A DNA stretch of 64,000 bases from Cerasicoccus arenae. Lineage in GTDB: Bacteria > Verrucomicrobiota > Verrucomicrobiia > Opitutales > Cerasicoccaceae. The stretch is taken from the NCBI RefSeq assembly GCF_014651635.1, contig NZ_BMXG01000007.1:143960-207959 (forward strand), given 5' to 3'. Shown here piece by piece: positions 9,632-18,570 of the stretch. The notes beneath the pieces were generated by a model. That model did not search any database. It saw only the letters and a program-made list of their open reading frames with translations, and was not told the origin of the DNA. A program made the position numbers and the translations under genes. Position 1 is the stretch's first letter, and each line of letters opens with the position of its first letter.

Positions 9632-9659
9632 CATTAAATGAATGGAAATCCATTTAATG
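9632..9659. other. AT-rich inverted repeat after rph
   Basis: A perfect 9-base dyad CATTAAATG / CATTTAATG with a 10-base loop lies 15 bases past the rph stop. It lacks a following T run, so it may be a weak terminator or transcript-end hairpin rather than a standard terminator. Confidence 0.4.
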
Positions 9660-9788
9660 ATACATTGAAAGAAATTAAGTTTAGGAACATCTCCCAAACG
9701 GCCAAAATACCGCGTAAACCGAGCAAATTAACGTTGCAAAACGAAAGTTGAACCAGACACTTTGCCGTCCAGCCCTCCTCCTGCACCC

Positions 9789-10979
9789 ATGAATATTCAC
9801 GAATACCAAGCGAAGGAATTGTTTTCCAAATATGGCATTGCCGTCCCTGCCGGCAAAGCTGCTCAAAGCGCAGACGATTTTGAATCGGCTCTTAATTCTA
9901 TCAACGGCGACGTCGTTGTGGTAAAATCACAAATCCACGCAGGTGGACGCGGGAAAGGGACTTTTACCAGCGGCTTCAAAGGCGGCGTGAAGGTGCTGCC
10001 TAGAACAGAAGCGATTGAAGTTGCGGGCAAAATGCTGGGCAACACACTCGTCACCCATCAAACCGGCCCTGAAGGCCGTGAAGTCAAGACGGTCTATTTC
10101 ACAGAAGCCAGCGACATTCAGAAGGAATATTATCTGGCGATTCTTCTCGATCGCGCAAGTAGCAGACCCGTTATCATCGCCTCGACTGAAGGCGGCGTAG
10201 ACATCGAAACCGTCGCCGAAGAGAGTCCCGAGAAGATCATCCGCGTGATCATCGACCCAGCGACCGGCATCATGCCTTTCCATAAACGCCTAATTGCATT
10301 TGGCCTTGGCTTTTCCGACAAAAACCAGCTCAAGCAGTTGGATAAGCTCCTGAGCGGACTTTATAAGATGTTCTGGGAAACCGACGCATCGATGGTGGAA
10401 ATTAACCCACTGATCACCACTCCCGCGGGAGACATTTTGGCCCTCGACGCCAAAGTCAATTTTGACAGCAATGCCCTCTTCCGGCACCCGGAAATCGTCG
10501 CCCTACGCGATCTTGGCGAAGAAGACCCCAAGGAAGTCAAGGCGTCCGACACCGGTCTCAGCTACATTGCGCTGGATGGCAACATCGCTTGCTTGGTCAA
10601 TGGCGCTGGCCTCGCCATGGCGACGATGGACATTATTAAGCACTTCGGTGGCAATCCCGCAAACTTCCTTGATGTAGGCGGCGGCGCTAACGCCGATCAG
10701 GTCACCGAAGCCTTTAAGATCATCTTGAGTGACCCGAATGTAAAGGGCATCTTGGTCAACATTTTTGGCGGCATCATGAGCTGTAAGACGATTGCTGACG
10801 GCATTATTGAAGCAGCCAAGAACGTTGAAATTAACGTCCCGTTGGTCGTTCGCCTAGAAGGAAACTCCGTCGCAGAAGGCAAACAAGCGCTATCCGATAG
10901 CGGCCTAGCGCTGACACCAGCAGATTCCCTCTCGGACGCCGCCCAAAAAATTGTCAAGCTGGTTGCCGAGGCCAACTAA
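9789..10979 (+). CDS. sucC: Succinyl-CoA synthetase beta subunit (ADP/GDP-forming)
   Basis: 396 residues from the ATG at 9789 ([16 protein letters not shown], the conserved SucC start; the earlier in-frame start at 9762 adds a Pro-rich tail not seen in the family). The subunit holds the ATP-grasp nucleotide site and the succinate site: [35 protein letters not shown], and the C-terminal CoA-ligase domain with [18 protein letters not shown] and [16 protein letters not shown]. With SucD it interconverts succinyl-CoA and succinate in the TCA cycle. sucD follows after 33 bases, so the two are one operon. Confidence 0.97.
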   Translation: MNIHEYQAKELFSKYGIAVPAGKAAQSADDFESALNSINGDVVVVKSQIHAGGRGKGTFTSGFKGGVKVLPRTEAIEVAGKMLGNTLVTHQTGPEGREVKTVYFTEASDIQKEYYLAILLDRASSRPVIIASTEGGVDIETVAEESPEKIIRVIIDPATGIMPFHKRLIAFGLGFSDKNQLKQLDKLLSGLYKMFWETDASMVEINPLITTPAGDILALDAKVNFDSNALFRHPEIVALRDLGEEDPKEVKASDTGLSYIALDGNIACLVNGAGLAMATMDIIKHFGGNPANFLDVGGGANADQVTEAFKIILSDPNVKGILVNIFGGIMSCKTIADGIIEAAKNVEINVPLVVRLEGNSVAEGKQALSDSGLALTPADSLSDAAQKIVKLVAEAN

Positions 10980-11012
10980 ATTTATTTCCCAGAAACCCTT
11001 AGCATTACGATC

Positions 11013-11891
11013 ATGAGCGTCCTCGTTGGCAAAAACACCCGCGTAGTCGGGCAAGGCATTACCGGCAAAGCCGGAACCAAACACGCCCTTAATAACATCG
11101 CCTACGGCACCAATTACGTCGCCGCAGTCACTCCTGGTAAAGGTGGACAACGATGGGAAGACAAACTACCTGTTTTCAATTCTGTCCATGACGCTGTCGC
11201 CAAAGAAGGAGCCAACACGTCTGTCATTTTCGTCCCCCCCCCCTTTGCAGCAGATTCCATCTTGGAGGCCATTGACGCTGGCATCGAACTAATCATCTGC
11301 ATTACCGAAGGCATCCCCGTACGGGATATGACCGCGGTTAAAGATGCACTGATCAAGTCAGGCGGTAAAACACGGCTAATTGGCCCTAATTGCCCAGGCA
11401 TTATGACCCCTGGCGAATGCAATATTGGCATCATGCCCGGTTACATCGCACAACCAGGTAAAGTCGGTGTCGTTAGCCGTTCTGGCACGTTAACTTACGA
11501 AGCGGTCTATCAACTGACTCAGCGGGGGCACGGTCAAAGCACTTGCATCGGTATTGGTGGTGATCCAATCAATGGCACCAGTCACCTGGATGCCGTCAAG
11601 CTCTTCAACGAAGACCCAGCAACTGAGGCCATCATTCTTATTGGTGAAATCGGCGGAAGCGCAGAAGAGGAAGCAGCAGCCTACATCAAAGAATTCGTCA
11701 AGAAGCCCGTCGCTGCCTTCATTGCGGGCACGACCGCTCCTCCAGGACGTCGCATGGGCCATGCTGGTGCCATCGTATCAGGATCCAGTGGAAGTGCGGA
11801 AACTAAGATTGCTGCGCTCAAAGACGCAGGTATTGCCGTAGCTCCAACACCCTCAGAAATCGGCGAAACTTTGCTTTCCATCTACGGTTAG
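11013..11891 (+). CDS. sucD: Succinyl-CoA synthetase alpha subunit
   Basis: 292 residues, the usual length. It binds CoA through the N-terminal Rossmann fold ([17 protein letters not shown]) and carries the phosphohistidine in [38 protein letters not shown] and [15 protein letters not shown] are also diagnostic. It is the catalytic partner of SucC. A ten-base C run (11234-11243) encodes the prolines of VPPPFAAD, a conserved segment, so the reading frame depends on that homopolymer being intact. Confidence 0.97.
   Translation: MSVLVGKNTRVVGQGITGKAGTKHALNNIAYGTNYVAAVTPGKGGQRWEDKLPVFNSVHDAVAKEGANTSVIFVPPPFAADSILEAIDAGIELIICITEGIPVRDMTAVKDALIKSGGKTRLIGPNCPGIMTPGECNIGIMPGYIAQPGKVGVVSRSGTLTYEAVYQLTQRGHGQSTCIGIGGDPINGTSHLDAVKLFNEDPATEAIILIGEIGGSAEEEAAAYIKEFVKKPVAAFIAGTTAPPGRRMGHAGAIVSGSSGSAETKIAALKDAGIAVAPTPSEIGETLLSIYG
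11234..11243 (+). repeat. 10-base poly-C tract inside sucD
   Basis: Ten consecutive C residues encode three successive Pro codons in a conserved region of SucD. See the finding on homopolymers. Confidence 0.85.
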
Positions 11892-12133
11892 CAAAAGCCT
11901 TCATCGTTCCCCTAAGTTGCCAAATAAAACGATCTGGCATGCTTTCTTGCATTTTTTTCTTAACTAATGCTAAAGCATGGAGCAGCAATTCCGTTTATAT
12001 TATATCATTCAATAACGAGGAGCACAGAGGCAATTACGATTAAGCAATAGATGAAAAAATATCCTGCTTAATGTGTTGCAAATTTGTGACCCAATCCTTA
12101 CCGATAAGAGATTCTTGATAAGCAACTTAGATT

Positions 12134-12346
12134 ATGGCTAAAAAACAAACCCATGGGCGCGCGCCCGGAAAAACACAAATATCTATCAGCCTGCCTCAGG
12201 ACCTGGTAGAAAAAATTGACCGTCTTGCGGCCACGGAAAACCGCAATAGGTCTAACTTCATCGCCACGCACCTTGAGTCGTTGGCGGGGGATGTTGAAGC
12301 GTCGGAACCTCCCAAGCGTTTCAAGAAAAAAGCTTCTAAAGCTTAA
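12134..12346 (+). CDS. Small ribbon-helix-helix (CopG/Arc-type) protein
   Basis: A 70-residue basic protein. The segment KTQISISLPQDLVEKIDRL followed by ATENRNRSNFIATHLESL is the beta-strand/helix/helix pattern of ribbon-helix-helix DNA-binding proteins, with an alternating polar strand for the major groove. The C-terminal tail is Lys-rich (KRFKKKASKA). No toxin gene follows, so it is more likely a free regulator or nucleoid-type protein than an antitoxin. It has its own strong terminator. Confidence 0.7.
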   Translation: MAKKQTHGRAPGKTQISISLPQDLVEKIDRLAATENRNRSNFIATHLESLAGDVEASEPPKRFKKKASKA

Positions 12347-12386
12347 TGTTCTGTCGGCGGAAGTCGACTGAATTGCCCCAATAATA

Positions 12387-12420
12387 AATCTCGTCACTTC
12401 GGTGGCGAGATTTTGTATTT
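12387..12420 (+). terminator. Strong terminator with UUCG tetraloop
   Basis: An 11-base stem (12387-12397 with 12402-12412, one G-U pair) is closed by a TTCG tetraloop, an exceptionally stable loop, and followed by a T-rich tail. It ends the ribbon-helix-helix gene transcript. Confidence 0.8.
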
Positions 12421-12456
12421 CTTGCTAATTAGGCTGTTAAGCATCTCAATAGCTGA

Positions 12457-12840
12457 GTGAATATCTATGCCCACTGGTTGCCTTCAAATGCTTATTACGT
12501 ATTTCACCTACTGGCTTGGCTCGGCGCAGTGATTGCGCTTCAGTGGCTTGGTTTTCCACGGTTACTTTGGCAGAATCGACACGCGATTTTTTACCCAGCC
12601 ATACTATTGGGTAGCTACTTAGCCCTGACAGATATTGTAGCGGTGCACTTCGAAGTCTGGCATTTTGATGAAAAACTCATTCTCGCTGGAGCCGTTAGCT
12701 CACCCTTTCTTCAATTCTTCCTCAAACCGTTCGGTGTGCCCATCGAAGAGTGGCTTTTTTTCTACTTAACTGCCCTACTCGTTGCACAGAGCTTCATCCT
12801 TTTTTTGCCAGCCTCGCTTCGGCATGCCAAAAGGGATTAA
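12457..12840 (+). CDS. Lycopene cyclase domain protein (CrtYc/CrtYd-like half)
   Basis: 127 residues with GTG start and about three or four membrane segments. The C-terminal motif GVPIEEWLFFYLTALLV matches the P-x-E-E-x-x-F-F signature of heterodimeric lycopene cyclases, and LTDIVAVHFEVWHFD matches the preceding conserved acidic/Trp region. Those enzymes close the ends of lycopene to ionone rings and normally need two such domains (CrtYc plus CrtYd, or a fused protein). Only one is present here, so it may homodimerise or its partner may lie elsewhere. Its TAA stop overlaps the convergent uvrB stop in a shared TTAA. Confidence 0.7.
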   Translation: MNIYAHWLPSNAYYVFHLLAWLGAVIALQWLGFPRLLWQNRHAIFYPAILLGSYLALTDIVAVHFEVWHFDEKLILAGAVSSPFLQFFLKPFGVPIEEWLFFYLTALLVAQSFILFLPASLRHAKRD

Positions 12841-14936
12841 CGTCCCCAGCGCATATTTTTCCCCTTCTTTGCGCGCTTACGGCGTCGAGTGGGACCAGAT
12901 TCGTCGTAGTCGCTTGTCGCCGCACCGCTCTTTAAAGCCTCAATTTGGTCACGCAACACTGCCGCACGTTCAAATTCCAGATTGTTTGCAGCCTCTAACA
13001 TATCTGCCTCAAGCTCCGCCAAAACTGCAGCTACATCTTGATCACCACCTGCGGCTTTAAAATCAACTGGGTTTTCTGCAGCTTCCTGTCGATGTAAGCT
13101 CGCTTGCACGGCGCGACGGACGCTACGAGGAGTAATCCCGTGCTCCTTGTTGTAAGCAATCTGCTTAGCTCGGCGATCTTCAGTAATCGCAATTGTGCGG
13201 CGAAGTGAATCAGTAAGCTTATCCGCGTAAAGAATCACTCGTCCCTTCTCATGACGTGCCGCGCGACCTGCTGTTTGAATTAGACTTGTTTCGCTGCGCA
13301 AAAAACCTTCCTTGTCGGCGTCAAGGATCGCGACTAATGCAACTTCCGGCAAATCCAGCCCTTCACGTAGTAAATTCACCCCGACAAGCACATCGAATTC
13401 ACCGCGGCGCAGATTACGCAGAATTTCCACCCGCTCAATGGCGTCGATATCGCTATGTAGATATTCTACTCGAATATCAGCCTCCCGCAAATAGCTAGTT
13501 AGGTCCTCACTCATGCGCTTGGTCAAGGTCGTCACGAGCACACGCTCCTGCGCATCAACCGCAGTCCTTACTTCGCCAATCAAATCCTCGACTTGGCCAG
13601 TCGTAGAGCGCATCTCCATCACTGGATCCAGCAGACCAGTCGGACGTACCACCTGATGCGCAATCACACTGGATTTCTCGAACTCCAACTTCGCGGGCGT
13701 CGCCGATACAAAGACACATTGCCCAGTAACATCCCAGAATTCATCAGGCTTGAGCGGTCGATTATCTAAAGCCGAAGGAAGTCTAAAACCAAAGTCCACT
13801 AATCGCTCCTTACGTGAACGGTCGCCAAAATACATGGCACCAATCTGCGGTACCGTGGCGTGGCTCTCGTCAATGATCAACAGCATATCTTTCGGAAAAA
13901 AGTCGATCAGGCACCATGGACGCTCCCCTTCCTTACGAGCAGACAAATGCCGTGAATAATTCTCGATTCCGTTGCAAAAACCCATCTCTTGCAGTAACTC
14001 CAGATCATAGTCTGTACGCATCTTTATCCGCTGTGCTTCTATCAAGCGACGGTCCTGCTCAAACTTTGCTACCTGTTGGTTAGCCTCATCGCGAATTGCC
14101 TCAACCGCAGTTTCCAGCTTGCGACGGGGAGTAATGTACTGATTGGCCGGGTAGAGCTGAAAATGGTTCAGATGTTCGCCCGTAGCCCCCGTTAAAGGAT
14201 CTAGACCAGTGATCGCTTCAATTTCGTCCCCCCAGAACTCAATGCGAATGGCGCTTTCCATATAGGCAGGAAAGACGTCCACGACCTCACCTCGAACACG
14301 GAACTTACCACGCGTCAATGCAATGTCATTCCGTTCATATAGGTTCTCAACAAGTCGCTCAAGCAGGCGGTCTCGTCCAAATTCCTCCCCAACCCGTAGC
14401 GGAATCATCATTTCGCGGAAATCCTCCGGCGACCCCAATCCATAGATACAACTGACACTTGCCACAACCAGCACATCACGACGGCTGATTAGTGAGCTTG
14501 TCGCCGAGATTCTCAGACGTTCAATTTCGTCGTTGATGCTCGAATCTTTCTCGATGTAGGTATCGGTCTGCGGCACATAGGCCTCAGGTTGATAGTAATC
14601 GTAGTAGCTGACGAAGTACTCAACCGCGTTATTCGGGAAGAAACTCTTAAATTCAGAATATAACTGTGCCGCCAGGGTTTTATTATGCGAAATGACCAAA
14701 GTCGGCCGCTGTAGTTCTTGGACAATATTGGCCATCGTGAAGGTCTTTCCCGATCCCGTCACCCCCATCAATGTCTGAAATCGATTACCAGCCCTCAGTG
14801 AACGAGCCAGTAATTTAATGGCGTCAGGCTGGTCACCTTGAGGGTCATATTCGGACTGCAACTGGAAATCCACGATCCATGAACCATAGGGCGGGATGAG
14901 AGAAAAGCAACTACTGCTCAAATTTGCGCTAATCAT
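12837..14936 (-). CDS. uvrB: UvrABC system protein B (excinuclease helicase subunit)
   Basis: About 699 residues from ATG 14936. Conserved similarity begins at VDFQLQSEYDPQGDQPDAI, whose V codon is GTG at 14873, so a start there is also possible. UvrB verifies DNA lesions delivered by UvrA and recruits UvrC in nucleotide excision repair. Visible are Walker A (GVTGSGKTFTMANI), the damage-probing beta-hairpin (YYDYYQPEAYVPQTDTYIEK), the DEAD-like IDESHATVPQIGAM, helicase motifs V-VI (GVNLLREGLDLPEV, QTAGRAARHEKG), and the C-terminal UvrB/UvrC helical motif around LEFERAAVLRDQIEAL. Full length. Confidence 0.96.
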   Translation of the reverse strand: MISANLSSSCFSLIPPYGSWIVDFQLQSEYDPQGDQPDAIKLLARSLRAGNRFQTLMGVTGSGKTFTMANIVQELQRPTLVISHNKTLAAQLYSEFKSFFPNNAVEYFVSYYDYYQPEAYVPQTDTYIEKDSSINDEIERLRISATSSLISRRDVLVVASVSCIYGLGSPEDFREMMIPLRVGEEFGRDRLLERLVENLYERNDIALTRGKFRVRGEVVDVFPAYMESAIRIEFWGDEIEAITGLDPLTGATGEHLNHFQLYPANQYITPRRKLETAVEAIRDEANQQVAKFEQDRRLIEAQRIKMRTDYDLELLQEMGFCNGIENYSRHLSARKEGERPWCLIDFFPKDMLLIIDESHATVPQIGAMYFGDRSRKERLVDFGFRLPSALDNRPLKPDEFWDVTGQCVFVSATPAKLEFEKSSVIAHQVVRPTGLLDPVMEMRSTTGQVEDLIGEVRTAVDAQERVLVTTLTKRMSEDLTSYLREADIRVEYLHSDIDAIERVEILRNLRRGEFDVLVGVNLLREGLDLPEVALVAILDADKEGFLRSETSLIQTAGRAARHEKGRVILYADKLTDSLRRTIAITEDRRAKQIAYNKEHGITPRSVRRAVQASLHRQEAAENPVDFKAAGGDQDVAAVLAELEADMLEAANNLEFERAAVLRDQIEALKSGAATSDYDESGPTRRRKRAKKGKNMRWGR

Positions 14937-15098
14937 TTTCCGCAATTAGCCGTAACTTAAATTTGCATAGTGCAGAAAATACCGCGTAGATGAAGTTTGC
15001 TAATTGGCGTTACCCCTAATTTCTCGGGCTTCATCTAATTCAGCAGTAATGTGCATTGCAGATTATCCCGTGCACAAAAAAAACAACTTTCAATTTAT

Positions 15099-16088
15099 AT
15101 GGTAAACGGAAAAGCCCTTATTTTGGCGACGAAACAATACGCTCACGACTATTCAACCGCCAGTTGGTGGGCGATCTTCTCCACACTAATCTTGCTCGCC
15201 GCCGCCATGGCAGGTGCTGCCTTAAGCACACATTGGATATTCCAACTTGGTTGCTCTGTTATGATGAGCCTGCTTCTCGTCCGATTTTTCGTCATCTACC
15301 ATGACCATCAGCACCACGCAATTTTACCGCACAGCAAGTTTCTTAAGGTTGCAATGCGCGTCTGGGGCATGATCGCCCTGACACCCAACGGTATTTGGAC
15401 GCATTCACATAACCACCATCACAACCACAATTCCAAATTGAAGGTGCCGCCATTTGGTTCGTTTCCAGTCATGACTGCTGAACGTTACCTACAAGCAACT
15501 AGGCAAGAGCGCTTCTTTTATGAGATTAACCGCCACCCCATCACGATTCTGTGCGGTTATTTCACAGCATTCGTATTTGGCATGTGTATTGCGCCTTTTT
15601 TTGAAAAACATCGTAAACATCAGGACTGCCTAGCTGCTTTGCTCGTTCACGCGGCGATTTATACCGTTCTCGGACTTATATTCGGTCTTCAAGCGATGTT
15701 CTTCGCCTGGTTCCTTCCACAATTCTTCGCAGGCGCTCTGGGAGCCTACCTCTTCTATGCACAGCACAATTTCCCCACAGTAACCTATCTTGACCGAGAC
15801 GGCTGGACCTATGAAGGTGCCGCCCTGCAATCCTCCAGCTACTGTAAGATGGGGCCATTGATGAACTATTTCACTGCGAATATCGGCTACCACCATATCC
15901 ACCACCTTAATAGCAAAATCCCATTCTACCGCCTACCTGAGGTGTATCGGAGCATGCCCGAGTTACAGACGCCCAAAACAACTTCACTGAAGTTTAAAGA
16001 CATTTCTAGTTGTCTGAGCCTTCACGTGTGGGACCCCGCTCAACAGCGCATGATTTCTCGACGAGAAATGTATGCCTTAGCGGCATAA
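15099..16088 (+). CDS. Membrane fatty acid desaturase family protein
   Basis: 329 residues from ATG 15099; a GTG at 15051 would add 16. It shows the three histidine clusters that hold the di-iron centre of membrane desaturases/hydroxylases: HDHQHH, HSHNHHHNH and HHIHH, spaced among several membrane segments. It would introduce a double bond (or hydroxyl/keto group) in an acyl chain or a carotenoid. Nearby carotenoid genes make a carotenoid substrate conceivable but the family pattern favours acyl lipids. It is divergent from uvrB and convergent with glk. Confidence 0.8.
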   Translation: MVNGKALILATKQYAHDYSTASWWAIFSTLILLAAAMAGAALSTHWIFQLGCSVMMSLLLVRFFVIYHDHQHHAILPHSKFLKVAMRVWGMIALTPNGIWTHSHNHHHNHNSKLKVPPFGSFPVMTAERYLQATRQERFFYEINRHPITILCGYFTAFVFGMCIAPFFEKHRKHQDCLAALLVHAAIYTVLGLIFGLQAMFFAWFLPQFFAGALGAYLFYAQHNFPTVTYLDRDGWTYEGAALQSSSYCKMGPLMNYFTANIGYHHIHHLNSKIPFYRLPEVYRSMPELQTPKTTSLKFKDISSCLSLHVWDPAQQRMISRREMYALAA

Positions 16089-16105
16089 CCACAAGCGAGA
16101 TAGAC

Positions 16106-17170
16106 TCAATCCAGCAGTACAGCGGCGTTAGCCGCTCCATAAAGCGAAATGCTGTACTCACGGATAATGTAGACCGGAAATTTCTTCAGAATTTCTTGGA
16201 TATTCGGGCGAAAGTTCTGCTCGAAGTAATACATGAACTGCTTGCCATCCGCAAAGAACGAGTCGTTTTTCTCTACAATCCCCCCCGCTAGGTAAATGCC
16301 ATTGGAGGGCAAAAGCACGGTAGCGAAATCCGCCGTAATCCGTCCATAGACTTTAATAAACATTCTCAACACGTCACGGCAAACGGGGTTATTGTCCGCG
16401 TGTGCCCCGATCATGGCGGGCTTGTCTGAGTCTGGTGCCGCATCAATGTCCTTTAAAATACCCGTCAAAGTGACCTTTCGCACATCTCGGTAAAAATTAA
16501 AGATATTCGCCAACCCTCGTCCGGACACCAAAAGCTCGATTTCCGAGGCAAAGTTGGTGTTTCGCGTCACATAATGCTTCAATTCGCTCGTTTCCGCGTC
16601 AAAATTTGCGAAACTCGCGTGTCCACCCTCCGATGGATAGGCGACCATTTTACCGCCATGGTTAATGACAAAGCCTACTCCCAGACCAGTGCCAGCTCCG
16701 ATAATCAGTGATACGTCGCCAGACGGTTTCGACAGACTGCCGTCCGAATGAGGCAATTGAGTAATTTTCGATGGATCGTTGACGTCTAGCAGTGGCACAC
16801 CATAGCTAATGGCCAGAAAATCATTGATAACGATCGTCGGAATCCCAATGGCTGCCGCAATTTCTTTGCCATCAATGTTCCAAGATAGATTGGACAGCTT
16901 ACAGTAATTGTTCTCCACCGGCCCTGCCCCGCTAATGCAGCAACGCTCAATCTTGATGCCATCCAGCCGTTTACCCGCCTCAGCGAGAGTTTGCCTAATC
17001 GGCTCAATGAGTCCCTTGATCTCAGGACTGGGGAACACGCATTCAATTAGAAGCGTAAAATGACCGTCATTTTCTCCCACCAACGCCAAGTTGCTGTTAG
17101 TGCCGCCAATATCGCCTGCCAGCAGGAAGCGGGTGAAAGTCGTTTCAGTGGAATGCCAGGTCGTGCGCAT
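16106..17170 (-). CDS. glk: Glucokinase, Glk (E. coli type) family
   Basis: 354 residues. The ATP site DIGGTNSNLALV near the N-terminus, the sugar-binding INDFLAISYG, GAGTGLGVGFV, and YPSEGGHASFANF (E-x-G-H, catalytic region) follow the order of Glk-type hexokinases rather than ROK kinases; no ROK zinc motif is seen. It makes glucose 6-phosphate. Together with the PPi-PFK, glycolysis is represented by two genes in the window. Confidence 0.88.
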   Translation of the reverse strand: MRTTWHSTETTFTRFLLAGDIGGTNSNLALVGENDGHFTLLIECVFPSPEIKGLIEPIRQTLAEAGKRLDGIKIERCCISGAGPVENNYCKLSNLSWNIDGKEIAAAIGIPTIVINDFLAISYGVPLLDVNDPSKITQLPHSDGSLSKPSGDVSLIIGAGTGLGVGFVINHGGKMVAYPSEGGHASFANFDAETSELKHYVTRNTNFASEIELLVSGRGLANIFNFYRDVRKVTLTGILKDIDAAPDSDKPAMIGAHADNNPVCRDVLRMFIKVYGRITADFATVLLPSNGIYLAGGIVEKNDSFFADGKQFMYYFEQNFRPNIQEILKKFPVYIIREYSISLYGAANAAVLLD

Positions 17171-17199
17171 GTTCGGTGATTACAAACAAGTGTGTTTAA

Positions 17200-17205
17200 T
17201 ATAAT
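17200..17205 (+). promoter_or_regulatory. Candidate -10 box for the SPFH/AAA cassette
   Basis: A perfect TATAAT lies 70 bases upstream of the first cassette gene. The region a normal distance upstream (about 17176-17183) has only a weak -35 match, so this is a candidate by sequence alone. Confidence 0.35.
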
Positions 17206-17275
17206 AGTAACGGAGTATTAACGTCGACTATACTGGACAAAACCAAGATTAAACGACAAAAGCAAACCAATCTCC

Positions 17276-17947
17276 ATGGAACAACTACAGCAGATTTACA
17301 CCGAGGCACTCCGCTGGTATAATTTGCCCTTTACTGCACTATTAGCCCTCGTACTCTTGTATTGGGTATTCAGCATAATTGCTGGCCTGTTCGGTGCCGT
17401 AATCGATTTCGACATGGATGCTGATTTAGATACCGATGTGGACACGGAAGGTGGCACGGTCCTCGGCAAATTCTCTCGAGTCCTGAGTGATGGCGAGGCA
17501 CCTTTCACCGTGGCACTTTCATTCTTCGCTTTTTTAATGTGGGGAATGATGATGACGCTGAACCATTTTTTTAACCCAGCTAGCGTATGGGCAATTGGCA
17601 TGGCTATCATGGCTGCCTCGCTCGCAGTCGCGCTTTTTATCACGCGAGCTATCATGCGTTTTCTGTCACGATTAATCCGAAAAATTTTCGGTATCACACC
17701 TCAAAATGAAAGCTTCATAGACGCAATTGGGGTAGTAATCACCAGTGAAGTCACTGAGACCTTCGGCCAAATCGAAGTTTATCATGACGGTGTCCCCTGC
17801 CGCTTTAGCGTAGATCTGTTCCCCGGTTCCGAGCCTCTTATTAAGGGTGATTATGCCAAAATCGTACGCAAAGGCCGTAAAGGAAAGACCTATTTGGTTG
17901 TAAAAACAGTTGAAGAGCCATCTTTGCCCAAAGGAAATTCAAAGTGA
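17276..17947 (+). CDS. YqiJ-like membrane protein with C-terminal OB-fold (NfeD-related)
   Basis: 223 residues, first gene of a four-gene cassette. Three hydrophobic segments (about residues 20-42, 78-98, 103-125) come first, with an Asp-rich loop after the first (DFDMDADLDTDVD). The soluble C-terminus (about 145-215) reads as a small beta barrel: IGVVITSEVTETFGQIEVY, PCRFSVDLFPGSEPLIKGDYA, KIVRKGRKGKTYLVVK. This is the layout of YqiJ/NfeD-type partners of flotillins. Its stop codon overlaps the GTG start of the next gene by four bases, a sign of coupled translation. Confidence 0.75.
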   Translation: MEQLQQIYTEALRWYNLPFTALLALVLLYWVFSIIAGLFGAVIDFDMDADLDTDVDTEGGTVLGKFSRVLSDGEAPFTVALSFFAFLMWGMMMTLNHFFNPASVWAIGMAIMAASLAVALFITRAIMRFLSRLIRKIFGITPQNESFIDAIGVVITSEVTETFGQIEVYHDGVPCRFSVDLFPGSEPLIKGDYAKIVRKGRKGKTYLVVKTVEEPSLPKGNSK

Positions 17948-18516
17948 CTGCTTTCGTGTCCATAGCGATCGCTTTGCTCATCGGAGGCTTGCTGCTTGCA
18001 TGCGTGCGAACCCCTGCCCCAGGCCAAGCCTTAGTGCGCACTGGCTTGGGCAGCACCCGCGCTACCACTGGCTCTGTGCTCGTTTTACCAGGAGTCCATC
18101 AATCTGAGAGTTTGGATCTCACCCTCACCCGAATTCCTCTGTCATTTCGTGGGCCGAATAATCCACTCATCTCCGCTGACCAACAATTATTCGATCTCGA
18201 AATCAGCTTATTTTTCCGAGTGTCAGCCGAAGAGTCCGCAATTCTCCAAGCAATTAACCATTTCAGCGCGCAAACGCTTAATGATGAGCCCGCCCTAGTC
18301 GCTGCAATCAGCGATGACGTCGCTCAATCGATTCGCACCATTGCGGGCAATTGCTCATGGTCACAAATCCAATCTCAACCCGATGATTTCAAATCCAGTC
18401 TCAGTGAACGATTAACCATACTTACTCCTGGACTGGCCGTGGATAGCATTGCCCTCGATCACATCGATAAATTCCCGCCAGACATCAGCTCACGTCAGAG
18501 CACCCGCTTGCTCTAA
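17944..18516 (+). CDS. Short membrane-anchored SPFH-domain protein
   Basis: 190 residues with GTG start inside the preceding stop. It has an N-terminal membrane segment (residues ~3-20) and then an SPFH-like domain: PAPGQALVRTGLGSTRATTG, NPLISADQQLFDLEISLFFRV. It ends where the flotillin coiled coil would begin. The SPFH part aligns by eye with the next gene (shared VRTG-G, strand pattern D-x-x-x-x-FFRV), so the two look like diverged duplicates. A Cys follows the hydrophobic stretch (LLLACVRT), so a lipoprotein signal is conceivable though the lipobox is not textbook. Probably an anchor subunit for the flotillin. Confidence 0.65.
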   Translation: MTAFVSIAIALLIGGLLLACVRTPAPGQALVRTGLGSTRATTGSVLVLPGVHQSESLDLTLTRIPLSFRGPNNPLISADQQLFDLEISLFFRVSAEESAILQAINHFSAQTLNDEPALVAAISDDVAQSIRTIAGNCSWSQIQSQPDDFKSSLSERLTILTPGLAVDSIALDHIDKFPPDISSRQSTRLL

Positions 18517-18570
18517 AATAGATTTAAAACTAAACATTAAAACAAGCCATAACTAACAACCAACACTGTC

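Noticed and set aside
11892..12133. Possible terminator after sucD with a T7 run near 11952
   Set aside because: The best stem is four or five bases long (ATGC/GCAT), too weak to support a terminator call.
15099..16088. Assigning the desaturase as a beta-carotene ketolase because carotenoid genes are near
   Set aside because: The three His boxes are common to acyl and carotenoid enzymes, and neighbouring genes are not in an operon with it. The general family call is all that is supported.
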